NCBI RefSeq assembly: GCF_030272615.1
Contig: NC_081415.1
Location: forward strand, 369,773,667 to 369,837,666
Origin: Cryptomeria japonica
Lineage: Eukaryota; Streptophyta; Pinopsida; Cupressales; Cupressaceae
Reading direction: 5' to 3'
DNA: 64,000 nt
Shown here piece after piece: positions 1 through 11,989 of this stretch. The position numbers and the translations under genes are program-made. The notes under the pieces are model-generated. The model was given only the letters and a program-made list of their open reading frames with translations. It did not search any database and was not told where the DNA came from. Numbering within the stretch: position 1 is the first letter of the stretch; the number at the start of each line of letters is the position of its first letter.

Positions 1-1540
1 TTCTTCATTGATTCTAGCCTATTTCTTTTTTTATACTCCTTATGTATCCTCGATTGAGGATTATCAGTAGGGATATTCTTTTGTTTTCCTTTGGAGGTAG
101 CTGGTTTGATCCTTAGACTTAACCACTTCATGGTTCTATCTATTATAGGTTAAGAGATGGTATCAATGTCTACCACTTCTTGTTGTGACCACCTAATTGG
201 AGGGAGTGACCTCTCATCTATCCATGTTTCTCTATACATGGGATTTAACAAAGCACCATCATCATGTAACTATTTGGGTAAGTTGGTCTCAATACCAAAA
301 TCCCTTATTTGCAGAATAGTGAGGCAGTGCTAATATTTTTCTCTAGCCTCGAAGCTATCTCAAAGATTGGCCCAAAAATCCTCCTAGGAAAGTTGATGTC
401 CTTCATATACTTTGGGCATCAATCCTTTTAGTTTATTGTACGGTTCATAAAATTGCCTAGCAAAATTGAAAGGCTTCAACTATAGTTCCTACAATTATTG
501 CTTAGCAGCTTTTGCCACATGAATCTTTGAAAATGAAAATAATGATAAATTTAAGGGGATATCTTCACCTATAACCCCCATCTTATGTCTTGATGACAGT
601 AAATTTTGTAAATGCACCATCTATCTTGCATATTCTAACAAAATAACTCTATCTGTACAATACCTGGGTAACAAAAATGGTTCTCCAGTGAACCCACTCA
701 CTCTCAGATAAGTAGATCAAAATTTTTGTATAATCCAACACCCCCACTTCTTTACTAACTCCATTGCTTCCTTTCTCAACCTGAACCCAGTATCTCCTGT
801 TAGCCTTATTATAACAAAAATGTGTCATTGATTCTTTTGAAGTGAAGACTGGATTCTTTCAGTGGGAACTGGGTGTAGTATTCCCACATGGCATTATGTC
901 CTTCTTCTTCCCCTAATATGCCCTTAGTCTGCAGCCCTGTAAATTGACCAGATCTAGCTACCACCCAAACAATATAAGATTTAAAGAAAAATTTCTTCGT
1001 GTTATGTACCTCCTTGAGCCCGTCTCTTATGTTATCCAAAAAAAATTGAGCCTAGTCATAGTATTGTCACTTGTCTAGAATGGTTAACATGAATGAGCAC
1101 CCATGGTTGAAAGTGTCAACACACAGGTTTTCCAAATGCCTTGCTAAGAATTATGATCAGATCCGTTTTTGGCTCTTTGAAATCCTACCTTGAAATTTCA
1201 TTTTTTTTCAAGCCTGTTTTCATCTCTTCCTCGAGCCATTCCTCATTCATTCTCTTTTTGCATTGGCTCATGTTTTTATTCCATTCTCTTTCTCCATCTT
1301 CTTCTCCCTCAAATAGTACCTCCTTCTTGGTGGGAATCTGAAAGACTAGGGCCAACATATCTAGCGACAAATCAATCACTAGTTTCCCATCAGTGTCGAC
1401 ATATTGCCTAGTGTCAGGATTGTAGAATTAAACAACTTGCATTATAAATTTTGGTGCCTGCACTGACTATGGGAAGACAGATGCCTCTACTAGACCGAAT
1501 ATTTTAATTTTCTTGTATTTTGTGCTCAACCCTGGCTTCA
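1..1540 (-). pseudogene. decayed coding region, unknown protein
   Basis: Read on the minus strand, this stretch has protein-like composition in pieces that change frame. The longest clean piece is 1039-809, 76 residues, containing FFFKSYIVWVVARSGQF and ending LHFKRINDTFLL. Before it lies a charged segment (1379-1185) rich in Glu and Lys. After it, readable coding pieces continue to the window edge, broken by many stops and frame changes. I do not recognise the family; its style resembles long gag-like or plant transposon proteins of large plant genomes. No start or end can be fixed. The repeat array at 1745-3015 lies just upstream of it on the same strand and could be its leader. Confidence 0.4.
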
Positions 1541-1744
1541 CCAATTGTTTCTCTATGTCTTTTATCTCTATGTGCCTAATTTTTGTGTCTGTCACCCGCT
1601 GGATGGTATCCTCCAGCTTGGAGGCATATGTTTGCCCCTGGTATTGATACCTTTTGAGAGGATTTCATTAACACAAGTAACCCTTCAAAACAAACCAAAC
1701 AAGCATCAAAAACTACTGAAAGAGAAAGCTCTACAAAAATAGCT

Positions 1745-3015
1745 CACTTTGGGACTCTAAGATCTTGAGGTTTTGAAGTGATAAAATAAAAAGACTACAA
1801 AGAAAACCCAGGAGTTCGAGAACCTGAGATCCTGAGTCTTGACTGCTAACAGAACTAATAAATTTGGAACCCTGGGGACTTAGAATACTGAACTCACCAA
1901 CAACAGAAAAGGAGACCACTTCAGGTACTCAGGAACTCGGGTTTCCGAGGTGGTAAGACAACAGACTCATGAAAACAAACTTGGGACTTTGGGGTTCCGA
2001 AGTTCTTGGGTGGGACTCTAACATGCAACGTGGAACTTTGGAGAACCAAAGTCCTGATAAACTAAAAAGATGGAGCAGGTAAGGAGCTCAGGAACCCAAG
2101 ATACCAAACTAAACAGACATGCAAAAAGGAAACTAATTTGGGAACTCGAGAACCTGGGTTTTGAAATTAATTTAATCTAAGACCTAAAACCACTAAAACC
2201 ATCATTTCGAGAACTCGGGAACCCGGGAACCCTGCCCGGGTTCCTGAAGTGAAGGAAAACAAAAACCAATGACTGTTATTTTGAAAACTTGGGAACCCAG
2301 GTTTCTGAAATAACGCAAAAAGAAAACAACCAAGGAAAAGACTATCATTTCAGGAGCTCGGGAACTCGGATTTCTGAAATGAAAAGACAACAAAAAAAAA
2401 CCCTAACCCAGATCTTCGAGAACTCGAGATTCTGAGGTTAGGGCAAAACAGAAAACCACAAGAAAAACACACAAGGCAAGCAAAATTCAATAAATCTAAA
2501 CTAAACCAAACAAAATCTATCCTAAGACACACAAAAATCCGCATGAAGGAGGTGAGAAGACCACCTACCTGGCACAAAAATTAAAGATGTTGTCAAATTG
2601 GGTGCGCATGAGTTCAAAATCACGAGGTCAAAGCTCTAGATTCACAAGAGTGAGTGCAAAAATGAGCTCTAAAAGGACCTCCAATCATATTTATACCCCA
2701 GCCCAAAACCGCGTTAAATGTACTTTGGGAACTCGGGAACTCGAGTTTCTGAAATACAACACAGGAAATGAGCTCAGAACCCTAGGAACTTGGGTTTCTG
2801 AATAAACAAATAGAAAACCAACCCAGAAATTTGGAAACCCGAACCTCCAGGGCTACACAAACAAACAAATGCTTTGGGATTCTAGGAACCCAGGATTCCG
2901 AAGTGATGTTTCCAAATAAAACAGATTCAAACTCGAGAACCCAGACTCTTGAACAAGGAAACAAAAATAAGAAAAATCCCACCTTGGAACTTCGAGAATC
3001 CAAACTCTCGAGGTG
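1745..3015. repeat. degenerate array of GAACTCGGGAACCCGGG-type motifs
   Basis: About 18 diverged copies of a roughly 28-bp motif, GGAACTCGGGAACCCGGGTT followed by TCTGAAGTG, are spaced about 45-80 bp apart, with A-rich spacers. Clear copies lie near 1924, 2140, 2204, 2279, 2348, 2724, 2771 and 2874. There is a break of about 300 bp (2430-2715) where the motif is not seen. The core GAACCCGGGTTC is self-complementary, so each copy can form a small hairpin. No protein reading frame runs through the array. Confidence 0.6.
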
Positions 3016-3109
3016 GCCAAAACAAAAGCTAAAAAACAAAGGGAAAACTAATAGAAAAAAACAAAAAAAAAAAGGGACTCGTATTTTCATGGAAATAAAA
3101 ATAATGGGA

Positions 3110-3430
3110 CTAGATATGCAGGGCATAACAGGTTTCTTTTTGGCTATATTTGGCAATATGCAGCATGCAGATTTCAGAAGAGAGGTATTTTTTTCTGGCT
3201 ATATTTGACATGGACAACATGCAGATTTTACAGAGGGAATATTGCTTTTTAGGAAGCTATTTTTAGCAGTTCAGTGAGTCATGCAGATTTCAAAGAGAGA
3301 GGTGCTTTTTTTAGTAGCTATTTTAGGCTTCTAATACATCAATCGGAGTTACAAATGCATACTTTTTCAATTGGGGAGCTATTTTATCAACATGGACTAT
3401 TTTTGATAGATTTTTGCATGCTTTTTTAGG
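3110..3430 (+). repeat. imperfect tandem repeat, about 60-75 bp unit
   Basis: Four to five diverged units each contain CATGCAGATTTCA, then AGAGAGGT, a T run and GGCTATTTT. Clear starts are near 3164, 3219 and 3281, with weaker units on either side. No coding content is seen. The T-rich half of each unit may be A-tail derived, but nothing confirms that. Confidence 0.45.
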
Positions 3431-5244
3431 CAAATTCACCCATAGGCCTCTTCATGCAGATTTTCCATTTATGACACTCAACTGTTTTTAGCTCTCTATT
3501 CTTAGGAGCTTATCTTGTTTATATTCTTCTCTTCTCTTCATTATTCTTTTTGGTTCTTTCTTTTTACTTACACATACAACAAAAAGCATTGCAACTTAAC
3601 TTTTTATCAGTTTCCAACATTATAATAGAGTTTATTTTTTAGTGTGCAATAGAGAGTTCTGTTTTCCTTGTCAATTATTTTTGTTTCTTCATTTTTAGAT
3701 GAATGATTTGATAGATTTATTGTGATTTAATTTTGAATCCTTTGCTCAGTCTCATTTATGCTTTACAGAAATAGGAAGATTTCATAGTAAATTCAGGTTG
3801 TGGGTTGTGTTCATCTAGTTTCCAATTAGTTGCATGTTTTGAAAAATTACTTTTCCTTCATACAACATTGGATAACTTCAAGCCTTCACATGAAATATTG
3901 ATTAATTTCATGATCTTATTTGATTTGCAAGATAAATATTGATCTTTATTGCAGCTATTTATAGTTTTAGGACAACAAGTAGAACGACACAATTCGGTGC
4001 ATCACCTCATTTAGGATAGGCTTTCATTACATGCAAGCTTTCTATCCCTTTTCTCAGCAAAAGTTAAATTATAGGAGATTTATCATATATAAAGTCAGCC
4101 TATAATATATATACTCATATTCACTTTGAGAAATCCATAGGCTTGAATGTGTTTCCATGTTTCATAGGATTACTGAGCTTTATGTTTAGCATCATGGGTC
4201 AAATCCTTCATGAAAACAGTTCCAACTCACACTCAAGACCTAGGATGACACCTAACTACCAAGGGACTCAATATGACATCCACATGACAACATCAAGAAT
4301 CAAATATCAAATCACAACACATGACTAAAACATAAAACAATAAACTCCCAGAGGCATAGATAACAACAAGGAAGGCATATGGATAATGGACACGTGTAGG
4401 GAAGAGTGTCATCACATGCTATTATCACAAAATAAGGGGCGAAGCCTCACCCTGATAGACATGTGGAACCTTCTCCACCTTAGAGTCATTCAAGGGAGAT
4501 AGGTTTACCACTCCAAAAGTCTTCCCAAGCTCATCCTAAGAAATACTCAAGGGTAATCAGGTGAGGAACCAAAATCAATTATTATCTTGTTTAGTGAATT
4601 CCTAGATACCCAACCTACTAATAAATTATTATGATTATCACTTGCAATTACAAGAAAACTCTTCATGTTGTTCCAACAAGTCTAGACCCCCTCCTAGAGG
4701 CCTAATGCTCAAGCCCCTGGTCCACACATGCAAGAGCCCACTCTCCCAACCATGGACCATAACCATCGGGTAAAAAGGACATCCAAGGAACATAATAAAA
4801 CATCATGAAGGCTTCACAATGATACAAAATAGTCATAACATACTGAGAACAAACTGATCACAAAAGAGTACATAAAGCCATTCACATGATAGGAGCCTTC
4901 ACCAAATCAATATAAAGAAAGAGACAATCATGAATACGATCCAAGAATGAAACCAAATCCATATCAAATCCTCTAAAGTGGGGAAAAACACATCCCACTG
5001 GAGCCACATATCAAACGTCAACAATGAGGAATTCTCCCTCTTGCCAGAGCAATGCATTACATATGAAACACCTAAATGGTAAGACATGAATCCTCTTATT
5101 GGATCTCAAGAAACATCATGAATGATCAAAATACATAAAAGACAACTCTAAGAGTATCACCATAATCTGCACTCTGGAGAAAATGCAAAACCCAAAAAGA
5201 CAGTAAACAAGGCTCAAAACTGACTTTTTAGGACCTCTAAAGCA
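3431..5244. other. no gene recognised
   Basis: AT-rich sequence with only short open frames in all six frames. No LTR ends, tRNA-like boxes, protein motifs or clear tandem repeats were found by eye. Confidence 0.4.
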
Positions 5245-5490
5245 GTTCAACACTCTTGGTTTGTAGATTAGATCTCCTAGAGTGTAGGGTAGCATTTTGG
5301 GACCATCCCTTAGCGTTCTGAGTGTATTTGATAGTGTTTTGGGTGTTTTGGTCAACTTTCTGAGTTTAGGACTCAACTTTCTCAGTTCAGGGCTCAGCTC
5401 TCTGGGTGCATTCCCCAACACACCTAGTTTATTCCCCAGCATTCTTGGTCCATTGGATAATGTTTTGGGGTGATTTTGTAGCATTTTTGG
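5245..5490 (-). repeat. 21-bp minisatellite encoding heptads
   Basis: Within a minus-strand open frame (5502-5116, 128 codons), residues 5-86 are about 12 consecutive 7-residue units such as PKTLSNG, PRMLGNK, PRELSPE, LRKLSPK, LRKLTKT and PKTLSNT. The DNA period is therefore 21 bp. The consensus is close to P-K-x-L-S-N-x. Because 21 is divisible by three, any tandem array of this unit stays open in one frame, so the frame is probably a by-product and not a gene. Flanking residues show no homology I recognise. Confidence 0.65.
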
Positions 5491-5502
5491 GAAAAGAGCC
5501 AA

Positions 5503-6439
5503 AAATCAAGCAAAATTAACACAAAAGGCTAAGGTACTTGCTCAGATCTGCACAAGAGTCAAAACTGACACACAAACTCAACCAAGTAGGTCTGGTAGGT
5601 GCAAAAATACAAGTAGGAATCCAAAAAACATGAAGGTACAGACTCATAGACAAAAAACTACATAATAAACTTCCTCCTAGAATGCTCAGAATGCCACCTA
5701 GAAGGCATAGCTTCAAACAAAGATGAAATGCATCTACAAGAATTGCATAGGAACAATGCCAAATATTTTAGAAGGTTAAATTGAAATCCCAAGACTCTTC
5801 TAAAGGGACTACACTCTAAAATGAGTGATCACAGTGAGTTGCAGAGAGCTCCCAACAACATTAGGAAAGTCGAAATCACAAAAAAATCAACTCTAAAACA
5901 AGGGGGATACAAGAATGCAACCTATGGAGATAAATAACTCCAAAAAACAATACAAGATCCTTTCAAAACTCGGGGAGAATAAATCATAAACACTCATAGA
6001 GAATACAGAGGAAACACTTCCAGCAAGCTTTTCAAAACTTGGGATTAATAAGCTGCAAATTCCCTTTCCCAAATTCCTTTCCAAATGAAACCAATTCCTT
6101 CAACTCCAAAACAAATTCAATAACATGCAACAAAAAATCTTTGCACAGTCACAGTGAAGACATTTGCAATTCCAGAAATCAACATTTTGTAGAAAAAGAA
6201 CCAACCTGCAAACCCAATCCAAACAAGGTTGAAATCTAAAGAAGAACAATCCACAAGAAAATCCAATCCTTCAAGAAATTCCTCAATCCAATTCGAAAAC
6301 CACTTCCAAAATTTGTTGGACGATTAACCTAACAACATTCACATAAAACCAATTAAATAAAAATTTAAACTCAAAACTTTAGAAATATTCGACCAATCAA
6401 AAAATTCGAAGAAACGATAGACTTTACCTAACAAGTATA
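5503..6439. other. no gene recognised
   Basis: A-rich sequence with short open frames only. No repeats or element ends were found. Confidence 0.35.
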
Positions 6440-7080
6440 GTTTCAAGGAGTATATTATTTATTAATATAATTTACTTACCCATTCAAAAATAGCCAGTCA
6501 CATAAAAGGGTTGATAACATTATATTATATTCGATTACCAATAAAATAGTAATTGTATGAACACATTAAATAATAAATCATCACCAAATAACAATCAAAT
6601 AAATGAATTAAATGGATAAATCCATATAAATAGGCATTCTCAAATAAAACATAAAATCAAGTTGATAATAAACAATAATTTAATAAAATCAATAAATCAA
6701 CTCAACAATAAATTAACAATGAAATAAAAAAAAGTAATAAATAAATCATAAATAATTTACAAATAAACCTTTCAACAATAAATTGAATTAATCAATAATG
6801 AATAAATCTTTAAACAATATATCAAAATAAATCAATCTCAACAATAATTAATTAAATAATTAAGTAAATCAAAACAATAAATAAATAGATAATCAATAAA
6901 TCACAAATAAATAATAATTAAATCAATTAAATTAATCTCAATTGATTAAATACAATTCTCACAATAAATAATCATCAATTAATAAAATAACCAAATAAAT
7001 AACCAATAATCATATTATAGGATAAATTAATTCAAATCCTAATCAATTACATTAACCCATAATTTAAATTAAATAGAAAT
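6440..7080. repeat. AT-rich low-complexity tract
   Basis: About 640 bp made almost entirely of permutations of AATAAATCAATAATTAA. It has almost no G and no open frames of note. It borders the Gypsy element on its left side. Confidence 0.75.
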
Positions 7081-7180
7081 CATACACTCGGATACCCAAG
7101 CAACTGGACAAAAGGGAAACATCAATGCAAAACTCTAACACTGACTTGCACCATGGTGCAAACTGAGAAGGTGAACATGA

Positions 7181-8078
7181 TGTAGGAGCACCAGAGTAGT
7201 TCATTCGGTTGATGCAGGAGCACCAAGGTAGTTCATCCGGTTGGAGCATTTAACAGTGGAGTTGCTTGGAGATCGTTGCATTTCTTTATGTTTTTTTTAT
7301 TCTGAGTTGTGGATTCGGATTCATCACCTTGAGATCGTTGTCTTAAACATATTCAAGATTCATGGCATTTGGATTTGATTCCGGTGAGATATCAATTCTG
7401 GTATTGCTCCGGTATTGGTGCGTTCTTACCAGTTGGTCTTGCAGTGAGTAAAGCGAAGCTGAACTAGGTTGCGGATGATTTTTTGTGACTTACAGATGAT
7501 TAAGAGATGTTGTTTTGGGCTTGACCAAAGTTCTTGGGGGTCCGTGCAAAGTTCTAAACTTTATTGGAGGTGTTCTTGGTGATTTGGGTCGACATATTAT
7601 TGTTTGCATGTTTCATCATGAACTGCTTGATCTTTGGCTGACTTGATTTAGTTGTTGTTGTTTGTTGATGGTATAAAGAGGAAGTTTGGAGATTCATTTT
7701 GTAGGACATAGGTCCAAGGAAGAAAATATCTCTAGCACATGTAGTTTACCAAGAGATTCTGGTCTGGGGGGACTGAAGTCCAGAGGGACTAAGGTCTGGA
7801 TAAGTGTAGACTTTTACCGAAGGCCAAATTGTTGAGCAGATGATCTGGGGATCATAGATTTGAGTTGTAAGAATTGTTTTATAATTGTGGGTTGCGGTCC
7901 AACATGTGTAAATCTTGAGGGCATATGTAACTCATTAATTATTATAAGGATTTCTCTTTTCTATTTTCCTGGTTATATCTTGTGTTGTGTGAACGGGTTA
8001 CCAGTATCTTTCATGTTGATTGTGTTATAGGCTACAAGGTGGGGTTGTCCTTCATTGGATCTCCCTATCTTGTCTGCA
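7181..8078 (+). repeat. 5' LTR of the Gypsy element
   Basis: Begins TGTAGGAGCACCAGAGTAG and ends CTTGTCTGCA. It is paired with 11990-12895 along its whole length. The first 60 bases hold a short internal duplication (GGAGCACC-AG-GTAGTTCATC). LTR assignment follows from the PBS six bases after its end. Confidence 0.85.
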
Positions 8079-8083
8079 TCAAG

Positions 8084-8095
8084 TGGTATCAAAGT
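8084..8095 (+). other. primer binding site, tRNA-Met type
   Basis: TGGTATCAAAGT matches the usual plant initiator tRNA-Met primer site TGGTATCAGAGC with two changes, and sits just inside the 5' LTR. Confidence 0.7.
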
Positions 8096-8190
8096 GAGAT
8101 TTCATTCTGGAGATTGCGTTGTCCTGAGAATTTTTTTGTAAGGTGGCAAATTGTGAATCCGACCTGTAGCTGCGGAGGACTGGCGTGAAG

Positions 8191-9250
8191 ATGGCGCGAA
8201 GAGGAAATAGGAATGGTGGAGTGCATGGGAATGCAGACCCTGTTGTGATGGAAATGTTGCAAGGAATTGCAGCCCAGTTGGAAGCTGTTGAGACAGCCCA
8301 GAAAAGAGGCCAACATATTGAAGATGTAAGCGAAGATGAGGAAGAAGAGGCCCCAGAAGAACAAGTATCAAATACACAGGCAATCAATCCATATGAAGAA
8401 ATGTTCTTGAGGGTTTGAGTAGGGAGAACACCAAAGCACATTTTACCCCACCAGAGTATGATGGAAAGTTGCATTCGGATGAATTGATGGATTGGATCTT
8501 AGAGATGGAGAAATATTTTGATTTTGAGAACACTATAGAGGAAAGAAAGGTAAAGTATGCTTGTACCCGAATTAAAGGTCATGCATCTCTTTGGTGGGAG
8601 CATTTGTAGGTTGATAGACAGAGAAGAGGTAAAGAGAAGATCAAATCATGGGAGCAGATAGTTGCTAAGTTAAAATTGAAGTTTATGCTAGTTGATTATC
8701 AAGTAGATCTGTTTTGGAAGTTGCAGAACTTGAAGAAGAAGGAATCTAGTATGAAGGAGTACACTGAAGCATTCTACAAGTTGAATATCAGATCTGGTCA
8801 TGTCAATGATGATATTGAACAAGTTGCAAGATATCTGAATGGATTGTGAATGTCTATATAGGATGAACTCAATTTGATCAAGTTGCAGATTGTTGAAGAA
8901 GTGTACCAGTATGCCTTGAAAGTAGAAGAGAAGTTGAACAAAAGACATGAGCAGAGACAACGAGGTAGAGGTGGAAGGTTTTCTAGAGGAATATTTCAAG
9001 GAGGAAGAGGATATTCCAGAGGAAGAGGAACCTATATGGATTAGAACAAGGACAAGGAAGTAAGCAAAGAAGGTAATTCATATCAGAAGAATGATAGAAA
9101 TTTCTACCAGAGGAGGAGAACCTGATGGCTACTGGAATGAGGGTTTTGGAAAAAATGATAGAAGATAAGACTAGAGAGTTTTTAGAGGAACTTTCTATAA
9201 GTGTGGAGGAGAAGGAAATCATTCTTTAGAATGTAATAAGATAGAGAACA
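8191..9250 (+). pseudogene. Gypsy gag pseudogene
   Basis: Starts with ATG at 8191 (MARRGNRNGG). The first frame has an acidic stretch (EDEEEEAPEEQ) and ends at 8418; a frameshift leads into the gag core from 8415 (FTPPEYDGKLHSDELMDWI, then HASLWWEHL). Further pieces follow with stops: a segment ending in EEVYQYALKVEEKL and an Arg/Gly-rich stretch. A zinc knuckle near 9190-9240 reads FYKCGGEGNHSLEC, in which the first Cys of the CCHC is replaced by Phe. In working elements this protein forms the RNA-packaging particle. Here it carries at least one frameshift and several stops. Confidence 0.75.
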
Positions 9251-9315
9251 TTGGGAGAACAACATTGGTAGAATAAAGCCCCACCGAATAAACTAAAAAA
9301 CTGGAAGATGGAGAA

Positions 9316-11460
9316 TTGTTGATGATGAGGAGAGCTTTGTGTCATACTAGAGAAGATGAGGAGCCCTTGCAGAGGATAAATTTGTTCAAAACCAAATGTA
9401 AGGTATCTGGTAAGTGTTGTAAAGTTGTTATTGATAGTGTTAGTTTGGATAATCATGTTTCAGAAGAAATGGTGAATAAGTTAAAACTAGAAAGATTGAA
9501 ACACCTTAAACCTTATCAAATAGCATGGATTTAGGATGATCATAAGCTGATAGTAAGTGAGAAATGTTTGGTGAAATTGAAAATTGGAAATTATCATGAT
9601 GAAGTCTTATGTGATATTATGCCTATGGATATTTGTCACCTTTTGTTAGTTAGACCTCGATAGTTTTACAGATAGGCAATACATGATGGGAGAAAGAACA
9701 TATACACTATTGTAGCAAATGGGATGAAACAAACCTTGTTACCCTTGGAGGAACCCCTGAATAGTTAAGTCTGTACGAATGCTAGAATCTGTTTAGTGGA
9801 TGGAAGGAAATTCCTGGATGGAATGAAACATGAGAATGTGTGTTTTGCCTTAGTTCCTAAGAAGACTAAGCATCCAAAGTATGAAGAAGAACAACCATCT
9901 AAGAGATAAAGCAATTACTGACATAGTATGAAGACATCATTTTAGTTAATGTGTCTGATGGATTACCACATGTGATAAGTATCAATCATTGCATGGATCT
10001 AATTCCCAGAGCTAGTTTGCCTAACAAAGCTGCAAACCGGTTGACACTGGTAGAGAATGAAGAGTTGAATAGACAAGTGCAAGAATTTTTGAAGAAAGGT
10101 TTGATTAGAGAAAGTTTGATTCCTTGTGCCATATCAATAGTATTAACACCTAAGAATAATGGAGAATGGAGGATGTGTACCGATTCCAAAGAAATAAACA
10201 AGATCATTGTGAAGTACCAGTTTCCTTTACCTAGGATGGATGGCATAATGGACTACTTGAGTGGAGCCAAATACTACACAAAGATAGACTTGAAGAATGG
10301 ATATCATCATATCAAAATCAGAGAAGGAGATGAGTGGAAGACAACATTCAAGACAAATGAAGGATTGTATGAATGGTTGGCGATGCCTTTTGGTTTACTA
10401 ATGCACCTAGTACTTTCATGAGGTTGATGAATGAGGTATTGAAGAAATTCTTGGGTAATTTTGTTATTGTATATTTGGATGACATTTTGATTTTTAGTAA
10501 GACAAAAGAGGAGCATTTATTGCGTTTAAAACAAGTTTTGCAGAGGTTGAGAGAAGAAAAGTTGTTAATAAACCTTAAAAAGTGTACTTTAATGAAGGAA
10601 GAGTTAGTCTATTTGGGATTTGTGATATTTGTGGATGGTTTGAAGATGGACCCTGAGAAAGTAAAAGCAATTATTGATTGGCCTACATCAAAAATCATTG
10701 GAGAGGTAAGATCATTTCATGGATTGGCTAGTTTCTATAGGAAGTTCATCAGAAATTTTAGTTTAGATTGTAACCCTATGACTAAGACAATGAGGGGAGA
10801 TAGGAATGAATTCAAGTGGACAACAGGAGCAAACAAAATTTTTGAATTGTTGAAACAAAAAGTGACTGAGCAGCCTATGTTAGCTTTACCGGATTTCAAC
10901 AAAGTGTTTCAAGTAGATTGTGATGCAAGTGGAACTACAATTGGAGCCATATTGAGTCAGAAAGGGAGAGAAGTAGCTTATTTCAGTGAAAAGTTGAATG
11001 ATGCCAGGAGGAGATATTCAGTGTATAATCAAAAAATTTATGCCATAGTTCAAGCCTTGAAGAAATGGAGACATTACCTCTTGCCTAAGGAGTTTGTATT
11101 ATATACCAATCATCAAGCCTTGCAGTATTTGAATAGTTAGAGTAAGTTGAATCAAAGACATATGAGACGGGTAGAGTTTTTGTAGAGTTACACCTTTATG
11201 TTGAAGCATAGAAGTGGGAAACCTAACAAATTTGTTGATGCATTAAGTAGAAAGAGGAATTTGTTGATAGAGATGAGAGTGACAGTATTAGGATTTGAGG
11301 AGTTGAAGACCTTGTATGATGATGACCCGGATTTTGCAGAACCTTGGAAAGCATGTACTAGAGAACCAATTATGGTAGATAGAAGAAAATGGTTGGATTA
11401 TTTCATTTAGGATGGAATGTTATTTAGAGGAGTTCAGTTGTGTATACCTAAGAGTTCTAT
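9316..11460 (+). pseudogene. Gypsy protease, reverse transcriptase and RNase H pseudogene
   Basis: The protease-like part (9316-9534) contains CCKVVIDSVSLDNHVSEEMV; the usual D-S-G active site reads D-S-V. Reverse transcriptase starts near 9951 and holds KIDLKNGYHHI and, after a frameshift near 10373-10420, the catalytic YLDD (YLDDILIFSK, about 10470-10500). RNase H follows (FQVDCDASGTTIGAILSQ, about 10905-10965) with its C-terminal part to 11140, then two more pieces to 11410 interrupted by stops. The frame ends abruptly at IPKSSM near 11460, and integrase is absent. YLDD and the RT-RNase H order place it in Ty3/Gypsy. Confidence 0.85.
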
Positions 11461-11461
11461 G

Positions 11462-11989
11462 AGGGCATATGTAATTCATTAAACTATTATAAGGATTGTT
11501 ATTTTTGTTTTACCATTTATATCTTGTATTGTGTGAACTAGTTACCAATAGCTTTCATGGTATTTGTGTTATAGGCTACAAGGCGAGGCTATCCTTTATT
11601 GGATCTCCCTACCTTATCTACATCAAGTGGTATCAGAGCTGGTTATGAATCTATTGATGGAGGAAGAGCTAGTTGTGAACCAGTTGGTTGAAAAGAACTT
11701 GAGGCAGCTAGTGGACTTGTTCAAATTGCTGAGCATTGAGGTAGTACAAGGCTTGCAAGAAGAATGCCAAACCTAGGAGGTTGACTTGAGGAATTTGGTG
11801 GGTGGAGACTTGAAGAAATTGACAAATTGAGGTAGGTTGCAGGGTGGTCTGATAGATTCGCCGAGGAGAGGCAATCGGAACCTGTAGTCAGACTGCCGAA
11901 CACCTGAGGCAGTTGCAAGTACCTATTGATAGATTGTCGAACTGGATCAAGTGATGGGACTCACTTTTTAATTAACCTCAAGAGTCTAA
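11462..11989 (+). mobile_element. internal LTR end, second PBS and foreign gag leader
   Basis: From GAGGGCATATG at about 11460 the sequence matches the last 160 bases of the flanking LTRs (compare 7918-8078), then reaches a perfect primer site TGGTATCAGAGC at 11628-11639. It continues into a leader and a short gag-like frame (11644-11776, LVDLFKLLSIEVVQGLQEE) unlike the first gag. It then joins the 3' LTR at 11990. This is best read as a second, related element fused into the first by template switching or recombination, with loss of everything between. Confidence 0.7.

Noticed and set aside
2782-3208. Overlapping 124-125-codon frames on both strands
   Set aside because: Composition follows the A-rich spacers and GAACTCGGG motifs; no conserved residues on either strand.
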